From Yoonia ponticola (lineage in GTDB: Bacteria; Pseudomonadota; Alphaproteobacteria; Rhodobacterales; Rhodobacteraceae): a stretch of 64,000 nucleotides of DNA. The DNA lies in contig NZ_JACIJM010000004.1 in NCBI RefSeq assembly GCF_014199395.1, forward strand, positions 62,001 through 126,000, given 5' to 3'. This document shows, piece after piece, positions 1 through 7,496 of the stretch. A program made the position numbers and the translations under genes. Numbering within the stretch: position 1 is the first letter of the stretch; each line of letters begins with the position of its first letter. The notes beneath the pieces are model-generated. The model worked only from the letters and a program-made list of their open reading frames with translations. It searched no databases and was not told where the DNA came from.

Positions 1-83
1 TCCAAGTCGGTAAAATCTGGTGACGTCGTGGTATCAACGAACACAACATCAGGTTGCGCGAGTGCTACGTCTATAAGTGCCAT
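1..83 (-). CDS. Possible 5' end of an unidentified gene (partial)
   Basis: An open frame begins with ATG at 83 and runs off the left edge of the window, giving 27 codons that start MALIDVALAQPDVV. A weak purine stretch (AAAGAGA) lies upstream. I do not recognise the product. The plus strand is also open across this stretch, so coding on the minus strand is a guess based on the start codon and the empty gap to its right. Confidence 0.3.
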   Translation of the reverse strand, partial: MALIDVALAQPDVVFVDTTTSPDFTDL

Positions 84-205
84 AGGTCTCAGTCTCTTTC
101 AAAGGACGCCACCAAACCGTGCCATCGCTGCGATGAATTTCCTGACTGAGCCTCTCAAATAGGTCTTAAGATTGCGTTGAAGTTGAAATAAAAAATGACA
201 AAATA

Positions 206-237
206 CCACGCGTCTAGGTTTTTAGGCCTGCGCGTGG
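206..237 (-). terminator. Predicted terminator of the FAD/NAD(P)-binding gene
   Basis: The arms CCACGCG and CGCGTGG, with an extra AGG/CCT pairing inside, form a hairpin. Read on the minus strand it is followed by a T-rich run (TATTTTGTCATTTTTT). It starts about 25 bases after the stop codon at 263. Confidence 0.7.
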
Positions 238-262
238 CAATTGATTGACCAAATGGCGTGTT

Positions 263-1906
263 TTAGCGGTTTTGCATCCGGCTGCTGACGCCTTCGGCCC
301 AGCGGTGTGTGGATGCTCCGAAACAATCATGCACGGAATCCACGGCAATGACGCTGCCGAGTGACAGCCTGCCTAACACGCACAGCCCCGTAGACACGTC
401 GCCGTCTGCGTTGACCACTTGGCCATCGGGCGTGGTATGTGCGCCGGACCCTTCGTAAGTTTCGCGTAGGATGTTTTCCGATTTCAGTTTGACCACCATC
501 GGGTCAGTTATCTTGTCCAGTGATGGTGGCGCCAAGACCGCGTTAATCATGACCGAAACCGTCGCTGCCTTGTCGTCGATCAACCGCCAGCCCTGCCTGA
601 CCAATGCGATATCGGGATCTTCGACGACGGCGAGGCTGACCAGTTTGCAGTCGATCAGCGCCAGTAACTCGCGTGCGGAACTCAGCGGCGGACCGTAGGA
701 ATACCGCTTCAGACCTTCATCAAAGCCCACGATCGCTTTGGCCGTCTCGGGTGATTTTTCCGCACTGTTAAAGCCCGCGCGAATGTCGTTTTGCAGCTTG
801 CGCCAGATTTGCCCGATGACATAGCCGACCGTCGGCGGCGCGGACCCGTCCGCCATCGTGATGCCGTGGCGCAGAGTGTCAATTGGCTCGTGGGTTTCCT
901 GATCGCCGGGCGCGTCGCGTTCGATCTCGAGCCATTCTCGTATGTCGTCAACGTCGTAGCCCGCGAACATCTCAGACCCGATGCGTGCTGCGGGTTGTAC
1001 CAATGCGTCGAAGATAAGGGTGAGCGCTTGATCAGGCGCTTCCGCGACCGCATCGTTTAGCGCCGCGACAAAGTTTTCGATTTCGGGGTCTTTCAAGTCG
1101 AAACGCTGATCAAGCGTGCCGTCCACAGGTTTGGGGAATGGCGGTTGGCCGTTCAGCGAGAAGGCGTAGATGCATTTGGGCTCTGACCCAGAGGGCTGGT
1201 AGGCGTCGTTCTCAAACGTTCCACCCTGCCCCACGGTCAGATAGCGCAGCACGTCGAACGTCGATAGCCCAAGACCGCGAATGCCGACTTTGCGGTCGCT
1301 CCATTCGCTTGCCGCCTTTAGCACGTGGCGGTCAGGATAAGCCTGCATGCAGCACAGATCGCGTTTCTCTGCATGGTCTTCCCAAGTCGCCCATTGGTCG
1401 TCGGTTTTGGTTTGGGGCTGACCCGGTACCAATAGAATTTCGTCGAACGGGCCGTAATCTTCGGTCTCGGTCGTTACCCGCCAGTGATCCCCGTCGCGCT
1501 GCAGGGCTGTGGCGCGGGCCTTGTGGCAGGTAACGGTGAGAACCTCGGACAAGCCCACCACATCCCTATACCGTTGCTCTAAATACGCCCCCAACTCTGC
1601 GCGGCTCGCAAAGCGGTCGCTGTCCGGCTCGCCCAGCTTTTTCTGCCAGTCATTAAATCCACCGCAGGGTAAATTGAGTGATGGATCAATCTGTAGCGCC
1701 CGCATCGGCGTATTCAGCAAGCCCAACTCTGACTGGTCGGGATCGAAATTCGGACCCGCCCCACCCAGTTGCAATTCGTCGAACACGCTGACAGCTATGG
1801 CTTGGCTCTTTGCCATGCAATTTTCCACTAACGCTTCGAGTGCACCTAGCGCGCGTGGCCCCATGCCGATGAAGGCGACTTTGATCGCGGGATTGCTAGC
1901 AGACAT
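263..1906 (-). CDS. FAD/NAD(P)-binding protein
   Basis: 547 residues. A dinucleotide-binding Rossmann motif is visible at the N-terminus (GMGPRALGALEAL, about residues 14-26), as in the FAD/NAD(P)-binding family PF13454, and a second nucleotide-binding-like segment (GIRGLGLSTFDVLRYL) lies in the middle. No signal peptide or membrane segment is seen, so it is probably a cytoplasmic flavoprotein. The substrate cannot be told from the sequence. It stands alone, divergent from the PRC-barrel gene. A GGAAC-N16-CGTT promoter-like motif sits about 30 bases upstream of the start and a terminator follows the stop, so it is probably monocistronic. General stress control is inferred from the promoter motif only. 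Confidence 0.8.
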   Translation of the reverse strand: MSASNPAIKVAFIGMGPRALGALEALVENCMAKSQAIAVSVFDELQLGGAGPNFDPDQSELGLLNTPMRALQIDPSLNLPCGGFNDWQKKLGEPDSDRFASRAELGAYLEQRYRDVVGLSEVLTVTCHKARATALQRDGDHWRVTTETEDYGPFDEILLVPGQPQTKTDDQWATWEDHAEKRDLCCMQAYPDRHVLKAASEWSDRKVGIRGLGLSTFDVLRYLTVGQGGTFENDAYQPSGSEPKCIYAFSLNGQPPFPKPVDGTLDQRFDLKDPEIENFVAALNDAVAEAPDQALTLIFDALVQPAARIGSEMFAGYDVDDIREWLEIERDAPGDQETHEPIDTLRHGITMADGSAPPTVGYVIGQIWRKLQNDIRAGFNSAEKSPETAKAIVGFDEGLKRYSYGPPLSSARELLALIDCKLVSLAVVEDPDIALVRQGWRLIDDKAATVSVMINAVLAPPSLDKITDPMVVKLKSENILRETYEGSGAHTTPDGQVVNADGDVSTGLCVLGRLSLGSVIAVDSVHDCFGASTHRWAEGVSSRMQNR

Positions 1907-1935
1907 GGTTCACCCTTTAGTTAGAAGTATAGATG

Positions 1936-1960
1936 AACGCCTCATACGCGCTTTGGTTCC
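1936..1960 (-). promoter_or_regulatory. EcfG-type (general stress sigma) promoter for the FAD/NAD(P)-binding gene
   Basis: On the minus strand GGAAC (1960-1956), a 16-base spacer and CGTT (1939-1936) match the -35/-10 pattern known for alphaproteobacterial sigma EcfG. The -10 element lies 30 bases before the ATG at 1906. It is paired with a divergent copy at 2005-2030. Confidence 0.5.
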
Positions 1961-2004
1961 ACATATGCGGGTCAGCCGATATTCGCCGCCACCGCCGCGA
2001 AAAT

Positions 2005-2030
2005 GGAACCAAGCCACCCTACCAGACGTT
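2005..2030 (+). promoter_or_regulatory. EcfG-type promoter for the PRC-barrel gene
   Basis: GGAAC (2005-2009), a 17-base spacer and CGTT (2027-2030) match the EcfG promoter pattern. The start codon follows 31 bases after the -10 element, with an AGGAGG ribosome-binding site between. Confidence 0.5.
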
Positions 2031-2061
2031 GAGGAACATATCCAAAACACAGGAGGAAATG

Positions 2062-2415
2062 ATGGATAATTCTACACACGCAAGTCTGGTCTCGTCGTCC
2101 GACGTGAATGGCACAAATGTATACGGCAAGGACGGCGCAAGCATCGGATCGATTGATCACCTGATGATCGACAAACAGTCCGGCAAGGTCGCTTATGCGG
2201 TCATGGGGTTCGGCGGTTTCTTGGGGATGGGCGAAGACCACCATCCCGTGCCTTGGAGCAAACTCCATTATGACATCGCCAAGAACGGCTTTGTGACCGA
2301 CATCACAGAGGCCGACGTCAAAGGCGCGCCTACCCGTGCCGATAATTGGCAAGCGGACCGTGATTGGGAAAAGCGCACGCATGATCATTACATGGTGCCG
2401 CATTACTGGATCTAG
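2062..2415 (+). CDS. PRC-barrel domain protein
   Basis: 117 residues. The segment GTNVYGKDGASIGSIDHLMIDKQSG followed by VAYAVMGFGGFLGMGEDHHPVPWSKL (about residues 15-70) is the typical single PRC-barrel fold of small soluble stress-associated proteins. The remaining C-terminal part (about 45 residues) is charged and ends in HYMVPHYWI. Start: AGGAGG at 2051-2056 lies five bases from ATG 2062; an ATG directly before it at 2059 is spaced too close. The frame is open further upstream to 1933, but that part lacks a ribosome-binding site and overlaps the promoter. The function is unknown; PRC-barrel proteins of this size are often induced by stress, which fits the EcfG-like promoter upstream. Confidence 0.85.
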   Translation: MDNSTHASLVSSSDVNGTNVYGKDGASIGSIDHLMIDKQSGKVAYAVMGFGGFLGMGEDHHPVPWSKLHYDIAKNGFVTDITEADVKGAPTRADNWQADRDWEKRTHDHYMVPHYWI

Positions 2416-2435
2416 GCGATTGCGACACGAACGGT

Positions 2436-2461
2436 GCGGCCCCTGATATTCCGGGGGCCGC
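2436..2461 (+). terminator. Predicted terminator after the PRC-barrel gene
   Basis: GCGGCCCC and GGGGCCGC form an 8-bp stem around a 10-base loop, 21 bases after the stop codon. The following sequence is only moderately T-rich (GAATTTGGGTATTTT). Confidence 0.6.
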
Positions 2462-2529
2462 GCATCTGAATTTGGGTATTTTAACGTCCGCAGATGGACT
2501 GCGGAGATTTTAAAGCAGGGTTGATTTAC

Positions 2530-3021
2530 ATGTGGGAAGATCTGGTTGAAGAATTCACGTTGTCTCCGGCATTGCCATTATCGGTGGTCGTCGCACGGAC
2601 CTTGGCGACGGTCGTATTTTGCGGCTTGATCGGGCTGGAACGTGAGACCTCGCGCCGTGCGGCTGGACTGCGCACGCATATGCTGATCGGCTTGGCGGCC
2701 TGTATTTACTGCCTGCTTACCTTGGCGCTGTTGGCACGCGCCGATGACTTTGGCGATACCGTTAAAATGGACCCGCTGCGCATTATTGAAGCCGTCACTG
2801 GCGGCGTTGCATTCCTTGCGGCTGGTCTGATTGTGTTCTCCCAAGGCAAGGTGCGTGGGCTGACCACAGGTGCCAGCATGTGGGTTGTTGCTGCTGTGGG
2901 CGTGGCCTGTGGCTTGGGTGAATGGGTCATTGCGGGCATGACTGTGATACTGGCGTTGATCATCATCGCCGTTGTCCGCCAGTTGGAAAAACACGCAGGC
3001 ACATATGAGCCAAGCGAGTGA
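2530..3021 (+). CDS. MgtC/SapB family inner-membrane protein
   Basis: 163 residues, with the MgtC-family signature GLIGLERE (about residues 27-34) followed by GLRTHMLIGLAA and four to five hydrophobic segments. MgtC proteins are inner-membrane proteins linked to growth at low magnesium and, in pathogens, to regulation of the F-type ATPase; nothing here shows which role applies. Start: ATG 2530 has AGGG about ten bases upstream. An in-frame ATG at 2494 would add 12 residues (MDCGDFKAGLIY) but has no clear ribosome-binding site. It ends at a strong hairpin and is probably transcribed alone. Confidence 0.85.
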   Translation: MWEDLVEEFTLSPALPLSVVVARTLATVVFCGLIGLERETSRRAAGLRTHMLIGLAACIYCLLTLALLARADDFGDTVKMDPLRIIEAVTGGVAFLAAGLIVFSQGKVRGLTTGASMWVVAAVGVACGLGEWVIAGMTVILALIIIAVVRQLEKHAGTYEPSE

Positions 3022-3043
3022 TCACCGACACAAGTGATAACAC

Positions 3044-3080
3044 GTGACCCGACGGCAGCAGCCCCGCGCCGTCGGGTCAC
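3044..3080 (+). terminator. Strong hairpin after mgtC-like gene
   Basis: A 13-bp perfect stem (GTGACCCGACGGC with GCCGTCGGGTCAC) around an 11-base loop lies 22 bases after the stop. There is no T-run, so it is either an imperfect intrinsic terminator or an mRNA-stabilising 3' structure. Confidence 0.6.
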
Positions 3081-3225
3081 CCAATCCAAATACACAAAAA
3101 AACGTACCAGCGGCGTATTATGCCGTCATTCTGTATGTTTACAGCCTTGTTTAAACACATCTATATAAGGAACCACGACACCCCCTACATTCGAATATTT
3201 GATATCGCTGACGGAGCTTTTGACC

Positions 3226-6111
3226 ATGCGGATTGACATTGATGCGCTATTTGCCGCTTCACCTTCGCCCTATGTCTTACTCGATTGTGAATTGCGCATT
3301 GTATGGGCGAATGCCGCGTATCTAGAAACCACAGGACGCGAGCGCGAAGCCCTGATTGGTGTTCGGATGACTGACGCATTTCCTGCACCTGCGGAGTCCC
3401 AATCAGAGCAGATGTTGCAGGCATCATTTCGCAAAGTGATCGCCACCGCGCGGCAGGATTATTTGCCGTGGATTCCATATCCGATTGAAACAGCCGACGG
3501 TCAGACCGAAGACCGTTACTGGAGCGCGACACACACGCCAATCGCGGATGCAAACGGACGCGTCGAATACATTCTTCAGAACACAATGGACGTGACTGAT
3601 CTCTACCACGAAGCGTCAACCGAGCGCGAAAAGATCAACTTTGAACAAGCCGCGATGATGCAGCGGGCCAAAGCTGTGGCGACCGAGAACTTAGCGCTTG
3701 GTACGATGACCGAATTTATCCGGTCCGCATTTGACCAAGCCCCCAGCTTTATGGCGATTGTGTACGGCCCGCAGCATGTGTTCCAGATCGTGAACCAATC
3801 CTACACCGACCTGATCGGCGGCCGTGAAGTTATCGGCAAGACCGTGCGCGAGGCTCTGCCCGATCTTGACGGCCAAGGGTTTTACGAACTGCTGGACCGC
3901 GCCTACACCACAGGCGAGCCGATTTCGGTCAAAGGCATGTCAGCGATGCTGCAACATGGCGATGACGCAAAGCCCACGCAGCGGTTCATCGACTTCATTT
4001 ATCACCCGCTCAAGGATGAAAACGGTGCCTCTATCGGTATCATCGCCCAAGGCCACGAGGTCACGGGCCAAAAGGTCGCTGAGGCCGAACTGTCCGTCAC
4101 CCGCGAAAAATTCCGCACCATGGCGCAGACGATGCCCGCCCATGTCTGGACCGCCGAAAAAGACGGTGGCTTGAACTGGCTGAATGATCCGCTTTATGCG
4201 TTTACGGGTCATAAAGAAGGCGAGCTTTACGGCGCGGACTGGGCAACCGTGCTGCATCCCGACGATCTGGATGGCGCTGTCGAAAAATGGATCGATGCGA
4301 TTGAGCGTCGTGTCAGTTACGAGACCGAATTCCGCATCCGTAAATACGACGGGACTTACCGCTGGCACTTGGTCCGCGCGTCACCGTTGTCTTCAGCGAC
4401 AGGTGAATTAGTCGGCTGGGTCGGCACGAATACCGATATCGAGGACCGCAAATTCAGCGAAGAGCAGATTGCCCGCATGAACGAGACGCTGGAAGCCCGC
4501 GTCGCGATGCGTAATCAGGAACTCGAAGAACTATACGCAACCCTGCGCCAAAGCCAAAAACTGGAAGCCATCGGCGGTCTGGCGGGTGGTATCGCGCATG
4601 ATTTTAACAACTTGCTGCAAGTGATGACAGGCAATCTGGAACTTGCGACACGCGAATTGCCGCAAGACGCGCCGATCCAGAAGCGGCTGGATCAAGCCAT
4701 GAAAGCGGTGACACGCGGTGCCACGCTTGCCTCGCAACTGCTGTCCTTTGCCCGCAAGCAGCCGCTGTCGCCTGTCGTGGTCGATCTCAGCCAGCTTCTG
4801 AACGATACCAGCGATATCTTGCACAGTGCGATTGGTGAAGGCGTCGGTGTTGAAACCCGCTTTGCCGATGGACTGTGGAACACGCATATCGACCCGAGCA
4901 GCATGGAAAACGCCCTGCTGAACCTTGCGATCAACGCCCGCGATGCGATGGACGGACACGGCACGCTGACCATCAGCGTCGAGAATGCCGACATTGACCA
5001 GGCGCATGCGGACAAACATCCGGGCCTTGCGGTGGGTCAATACGTGTCGGTTGCCGTCAGCGACACAGGCAGCGGCATTTCCGCCGAAGATATGGAACGG
5101 ATTTTCGAGCCGTTCTTCACCACCAAAGAAGACGGCCACGGCACTGGCCTTGGCATGTCGATGGTCTACGGCTTTGCCAAGCAATCGGGCGGTCACGTCA
5201 CGATTGAAAGCACCTTGGGCGAAGGCACCACGATCAAGATTTACCTGCCGCGTTCGCTGGAAAACGCCCAAGATCTGTCGACCCTGCCAGATGCGGGCTT
5301 GTCGGGCGGTACAGAGACAGTACTGCTGGTCGAAGACGACAGCGAAGTCCGCGAAACCGCCTACCGCATGTTGCGCAATCTGGGCTACGAGGTGCTCACC
5401 GCGCCGGACGCACGCGCTGCACTTGCGATCATCGAGGATGACGTCGCGATCGATCTGCTGTTCACCGATGTAATCATGCCGGGCAATATGACGGGGCATG
5501 AATTGGCTGAAATAGCCCGCGCGCGCAGACCCGAACTGCCCGTGCTGTTCACCTCTGGCTATGTGCAAGACGAGATCGTGCATGACGGCCGTTTGGACGA
5601 AGGTGTACAACTGCTGGGCAAACCTTACACGCAAAAGACGCTGGCCCAAAAACTACGGGTTGTGCTGGCGATGGACGGTAAAACCGTGCCGCCAACCGCG
5701 ATGGTAACACCCCTGCCCGCAGAGGTGATTGCCAAGCCTGACACAATCGATTTCAACGGATTGCGCGTGTTGGTTTGCGAAGACGACGTGTTGATCCGCA
5801 TGGATATCGCACAGGGCTTAAGCGACGCCGGATGTGTGGTGCTGGAGACTGGCACCGCCGCCAAAACGCTCGAAGTGCTGGGGGCTGAAATGGTCGATCT
5901 GCTGATCACCGATGTGGGCCTGCCGGACAAATCTGGCGAAGACCTCGCGGCGGACGTCCGTGGGATTCATCCGGCCTTGCCGATCATCTTTGCGACAGGC
6001 GGCGTCGAAGTCGCAACAGCCCCGATCTTGGGCAATTGCACACTGCTCAGCAAACCGTTCCGCGACACCGAAATGCTGGATTCCATCACCGCATTGATCA
6101 CCGCACAATAA
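3226..6111 (+). CDS. Hybrid sensor histidine kinase with three PAS domains and two receiver domains
   Basis: 961 residues, no membrane segment, so a soluble sensor. Order: PAS 1 (about 1-115, [13 protein letters not shown]), a short coiled coil (about 125-160), PAS 2 (about 165-285), PAS 3 with PAC (about 295-410), HisKA with phospho-acceptor His458 in [11 protein letters not shown], HATPase_c (N-box [11 protein letters not shown]1 DTGSGI, G2 [12 protein letters not shown]), receiver 1 with Asp748 in [10 protein letters not shown], and receiver 2 with Asp896 in [10 protein letters not shown]. Receiver acid pairs EDD are present in both. There is no output domain, so signal must pass to an Hpt protein or another regulator not present nearby. 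Start: ATG 3226 has GGAG nine bases upstream; an in-frame TTG at 3199 lacks one. The ligand is unknown; proximity to the EcfG-like promoters suggests, but does not show, a stress-response role. Confidence 0.92.
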   Translation: MRIDIDALFAASPSPYVLLDCELRIVWANAAYLETTGREREALIGVRMTDAFPAPAESQSEQMLQASFRKVIATARQDYLPWIPYPIETADGQTEDRYWSATHTPIADANGRVEYILQNTMDVTDLYHEASTEREKINFEQAAMMQRAKAVATENLALGTMTEFIRSAFDQAPSFMAIVYGPQHVFQIVNQSYTDLIGGREVIGKTVREALPDLDGQGFYELLDRAYTTGEPISVKGMSAMLQHGDDAKPTQRFIDFIYHPLKDENGASIGIIAQGHEVTGQKVAEAELSVTREKFRTMAQTMPAHVWTAEKDGGLNWLNDPLYAFTGHKEGELYGADWATVLHPDDLDGAVEKWIDAIERRVSYETEFRIRKYDGTYRWHLVRASPLSSATGELVGWVGTNTDIEDRKFSEEQIARMNETLEARVAMRNQELEELYATLRQSQKLEAIGGLAGGIAHDFNNLLQVMTGNLELATRELPQDAPIQKRLDQAMKAVTRGATLASQLLSFARKQPLSPVVVDLSQLLNDTSDILHSAIGEGVGVETRFADGLWNTHIDPSSMENALLNLAINARDAMDGHGTLTISVENADIDQAHADKHPGLAVGQYVSVAVSDTGSGISAEDMERIFEPFFTTKEDGHGTGLGMSMVYGFAKQSGGHVTIESTLGEGTTIKIYLPRSLENAQDLSTLPDAGLSGGTETVLLVEDDSEVRETAYRMLRNLGYEVLTAPDARAALAIIEDDVAIDLLFTDVIMPGNMTGHELAEIARARRPELPVLFTSGYVQDEIVHDGRLDEGVQLLGKPYTQKTLAQKLRVVLAMDGKTVPPTAMVTPLPAEVIAKPDTIDFNGLRVLVCEDDVLIRMDIAQGLSDAGCVVLETGTAAKTLEVLGAEMVDLLITDVGLPDKSGEDLAADVRGIHPALPIIFATGGVEVATAPILGNCTLLSKPFRDTEMLDSITALITAQ

Positions 6112-6126
6112 CCGCCAAACATTACC

Positions 6127-6168
6127 GCGCCGCACTTTACGCCAATTGCGAAAAGTGCGGCGCTTTGC
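6127..6168 (+). terminator. Terminator of the hybrid kinase gene
   Basis: A 12-bp perfect stem (GCGCCGCACTTT with AAAGTGCGGCGC, 6127-6138 and 6152-6163) followed by TTTGCGTTT, 15 bases after the stop codon. Confidence 0.8.
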
Positions 6169-6199
6169 GTTTAACCCGCAAATATCACTGACATTTGTT

Positions 6200-6224
6200 G
6201 GAACCTTTTGGGCCGCTTCGCGTT
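6200..6224 (+). promoter_or_regulatory. EcfG-type promoter of the microprotein/PhnA-like operon
   Basis: GGAAC (6200-6204), a 16-base spacer and CGTT (6221-6224) match the EcfG pattern and lie 38 bases before the ATG of the first small gene. It sits directly after the kinase terminator, so it is in the right place for a primary promoter. Confidence 0.55.
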
Positions 6225-6262
6225 TCATAATCAGACTCGAAAATAAATAAGGGAGAATACAA

Positions 6263-6337
6263 ATGCACGGAATTATTTACCTCGTCGGGCTTGTCGTTGT
6301 TGTCTTGGCTGTCCTGTCCTTTGTCGGCCTCGCGTAA
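6263..6337 (+). CDS. 24-residue membrane microprotein
   Basis: ATG 6263 is preceded by GGGAG with a seven-base gap. The product reads MHGIIYLVGLVVVVLAVLSF then VGLA: one hydrophobic segment that fills nearly the whole chain. It lies between an EcfG-like promoter and the PhnA-like gene, 30 bases upstream of that gene's start. From memory, similar short MxGIIYLVGLxVVV peptides occur in other Rhodobacteraceae, but I could not search. The function is unknown. It may be a small regulator or stabiliser of a membrane complex. The good ribosome-binding site and the operon position are the main support. Confidence 0.6.
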   Translation: MHGIIYLVGLVVVVLAVLSFVGLA

Positions 6338-6367
6338 AGCAAATGGACCTTAATGAAAGGACAAATC

Positions 6368-7036
6368 ATGTCAGATAGAACTGAAACTTTGACCCAAGCG
6401 TCGGCCCCTGCGTATGCCTATGATGGCAGCTACGTAGACTGGTCGTCGATCATTGCGGGCGCTGTTGTGGCCTCTGCAATCGCATTTGTGTTTACGACAT
6501 TCGGCACAGCTGTTGGCCTGTCGATGGTGTCGCCATACGATGGTGACGGATCATCCATGGCGGCCCTGATTGCGGTCGGTTCTTGGATGCTTTGGACCAC
6601 GATCTCTAGCTTTATGGCTGGTGGTTATATCGCGGGCCGCATGCGCCGCCGTGTTGATGCAGCCTCTGCTGATGAGGTCAGCGTGCGTGACGGTATTCAC
6701 GGTCTCGCCGTTTGGGGTGCAGCAATCATGCTGGGCGTGTTTATCTTTGGCGCAAGCGCAGACACTGCTGTGCAAGCGACCACAGAAACCGCAAATGCTG
6801 TCGCAGCCGTCGCACCAGATGGCACGGCCGCTGAAGCAACTGAGGCCGCAAATGACGTCTCTGAAGCCGAAGCAACTGCCGCCGCTGAACAAGCCCGTCA
6901 ATACGCTGTTGTATCAGCGTTTGTACTGGCCGCATCGCTGATGATTGCCGCTGCTGGCGCTTATTGGGCTGCGGGCGTTGGTGGACAACACCGCGACGAG
7001 AGCCGTGTATTCACACGCTTTGGCCGCTGGACATAG
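6368..7036 (+). CDS. PhnA-like four-helix membrane protein
   Basis: 222 residues with four predicted membrane helices (about 25-52, 62-88, 105-128 and 185-208) and an Ala/Glu-rich linker (about 140-180). Such proteins are commonly labelled PhnA-like in Rhodobacteraceae, but nothing here resembles a phosphonate enzyme and the name should not be read as a function. Start: ATG 6368 has AAAGGA six bases upstream; an in-frame ATG at 6353 adds MKGQI without a good site. It lies between two membrane microproteins, with GGGAGG for the downstream one overlapping its stop codon, so the three form one transcription unit behind an EcfG-like promoter. A role in envelope stress is inferred from that promoter only. 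Confidence 0.8.
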   Translation: MSDRTETLTQASAPAYAYDGSYVDWSSIIAGAVVASAIAFVFTTFGTAVGLSMVSPYDGDGSSMAALIAVGSWMLWTTISSFMAGGYIAGRMRRRVDAASADEVSVRDGIHGLAVWGAAIMLGVFIFGASADTAVQATTETANAVAAVAPDGTAAEATEAANDVSEAEATAAAEQARQYAVVSAFVLAASLMIAAAGAYWAAGVGGQHRDESRVFTRFGRWT

Positions 7037-7048
7037 GGAGGAAAACTG

Positions 7049-7120
7049 ATGAAAGCGATTTTACTCTGGCTGATCGGCATCCCGATCTGGGTTATCGTGC
7101 TTCTGGTATTACTCACCTGA
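7049..7120 (+). CDS. 23-residue membrane microprotein
   Basis: ATG 7049 follows a strong GGGAGG (7036-7041) that overlaps the stop codon of the PhnA-like gene. The product begins MKAILLWLIGIPIWVIVLLV and is a single hydrophobic helix with an internal GIP kink. It ends just before a perfect terminator, so it is the last gene of the unit. Function unknown. I recall similar short MKAILLWLxGIPIxxI peptides in other alphaproteobacteria but could not verify this. Confidence 0.6.
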   Translation: MKAILLWLIGIPIWVIVLLVLLT

Positions 7121-7140
7121 TAGCCACCCGATGAAAGTTA

Positions 7141-7164
7141 GGCCGCCTCGGAAACGAGGCGGCC
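7141..7164 (+). terminator. Bidirectional terminator between the PhnA-like unit and the oxidase operon
   Basis: A 10-bp perfect stem (GGCCGCCTCG with CGAGGCGGCC) closes a GAAA tetraloop and is followed by ATTTTCGTTT. Both converging transcripts (stops at 7120 and 7176) can use it. Confidence 0.85.
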
Positions 7165-7175
7165 ATTTTCGTTTA

Positions 7176-7496
7176 TTACCCACAGTATGTGGTGAACACG
7201 ACCGGCACCAACGACCAGATCGTAGCAATCAGGCCGACCCATCCGGTTGCGTGACTGACAAAGCGGACAAAAGGTGACGGGGATGCAAGACGGCTGCTGT
7301 ACAGCGCCACGATCAACACCACCTGCACCGCGATGGCGCAGACGTAAGCGGCCACCAGATAGGCCCGTTCCAGCGGCAGCCCTAGGACCACCCCCGAAAC
7401 TTCGTGACCACACAGCAGCCCATGCAGCCCGTAGACCGCACTAAACGACGCGAACCACACCAGCGGCGCGATCAGAATACGAAAGATGTCCTTCAT
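7176..7496 (-). CDS. Small three-helix membrane protein of the oxidase operon
   Basis: 106 residues with three hydrophobic segments (about 8-30, 44-66, 84-102). The start ATG at 7496 overlaps the oxidase subunit I/III stop as ATGA, so it is translationally coupled and is the last gene of the operon. The sequence is not one I can place in a named family. By position and size it may be a fourth, small subunit or assembly factor of the heme-copper oxidase, comparable to the small subunits that end many oxidase operons. This is inference from context. Confidence 0.7.
   Translation of the reverse strand: MKDIFRILIAPLVWFASFSAVYGLHGLLCGHEVSGVVLGLPLERAYLVAAYVCAIAVQVVLIVALYSSRLASPSPFVRFVSHATGWVGLIATIWSLVPVVFTTYCG

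Noticed and set aside
3170-3194. GGAAC before the hybrid kinase gene as a further EcfG promoter
   Set aside because: No CGTT follows at 16-17 bases.
4531-5649. A 372-codon open frame on the minus strand inside the hybrid kinase gene
   Set aside because: It is fully antisense to a gene with clear domains, has no recognisable motif and results from the codon bias of the sense gene.
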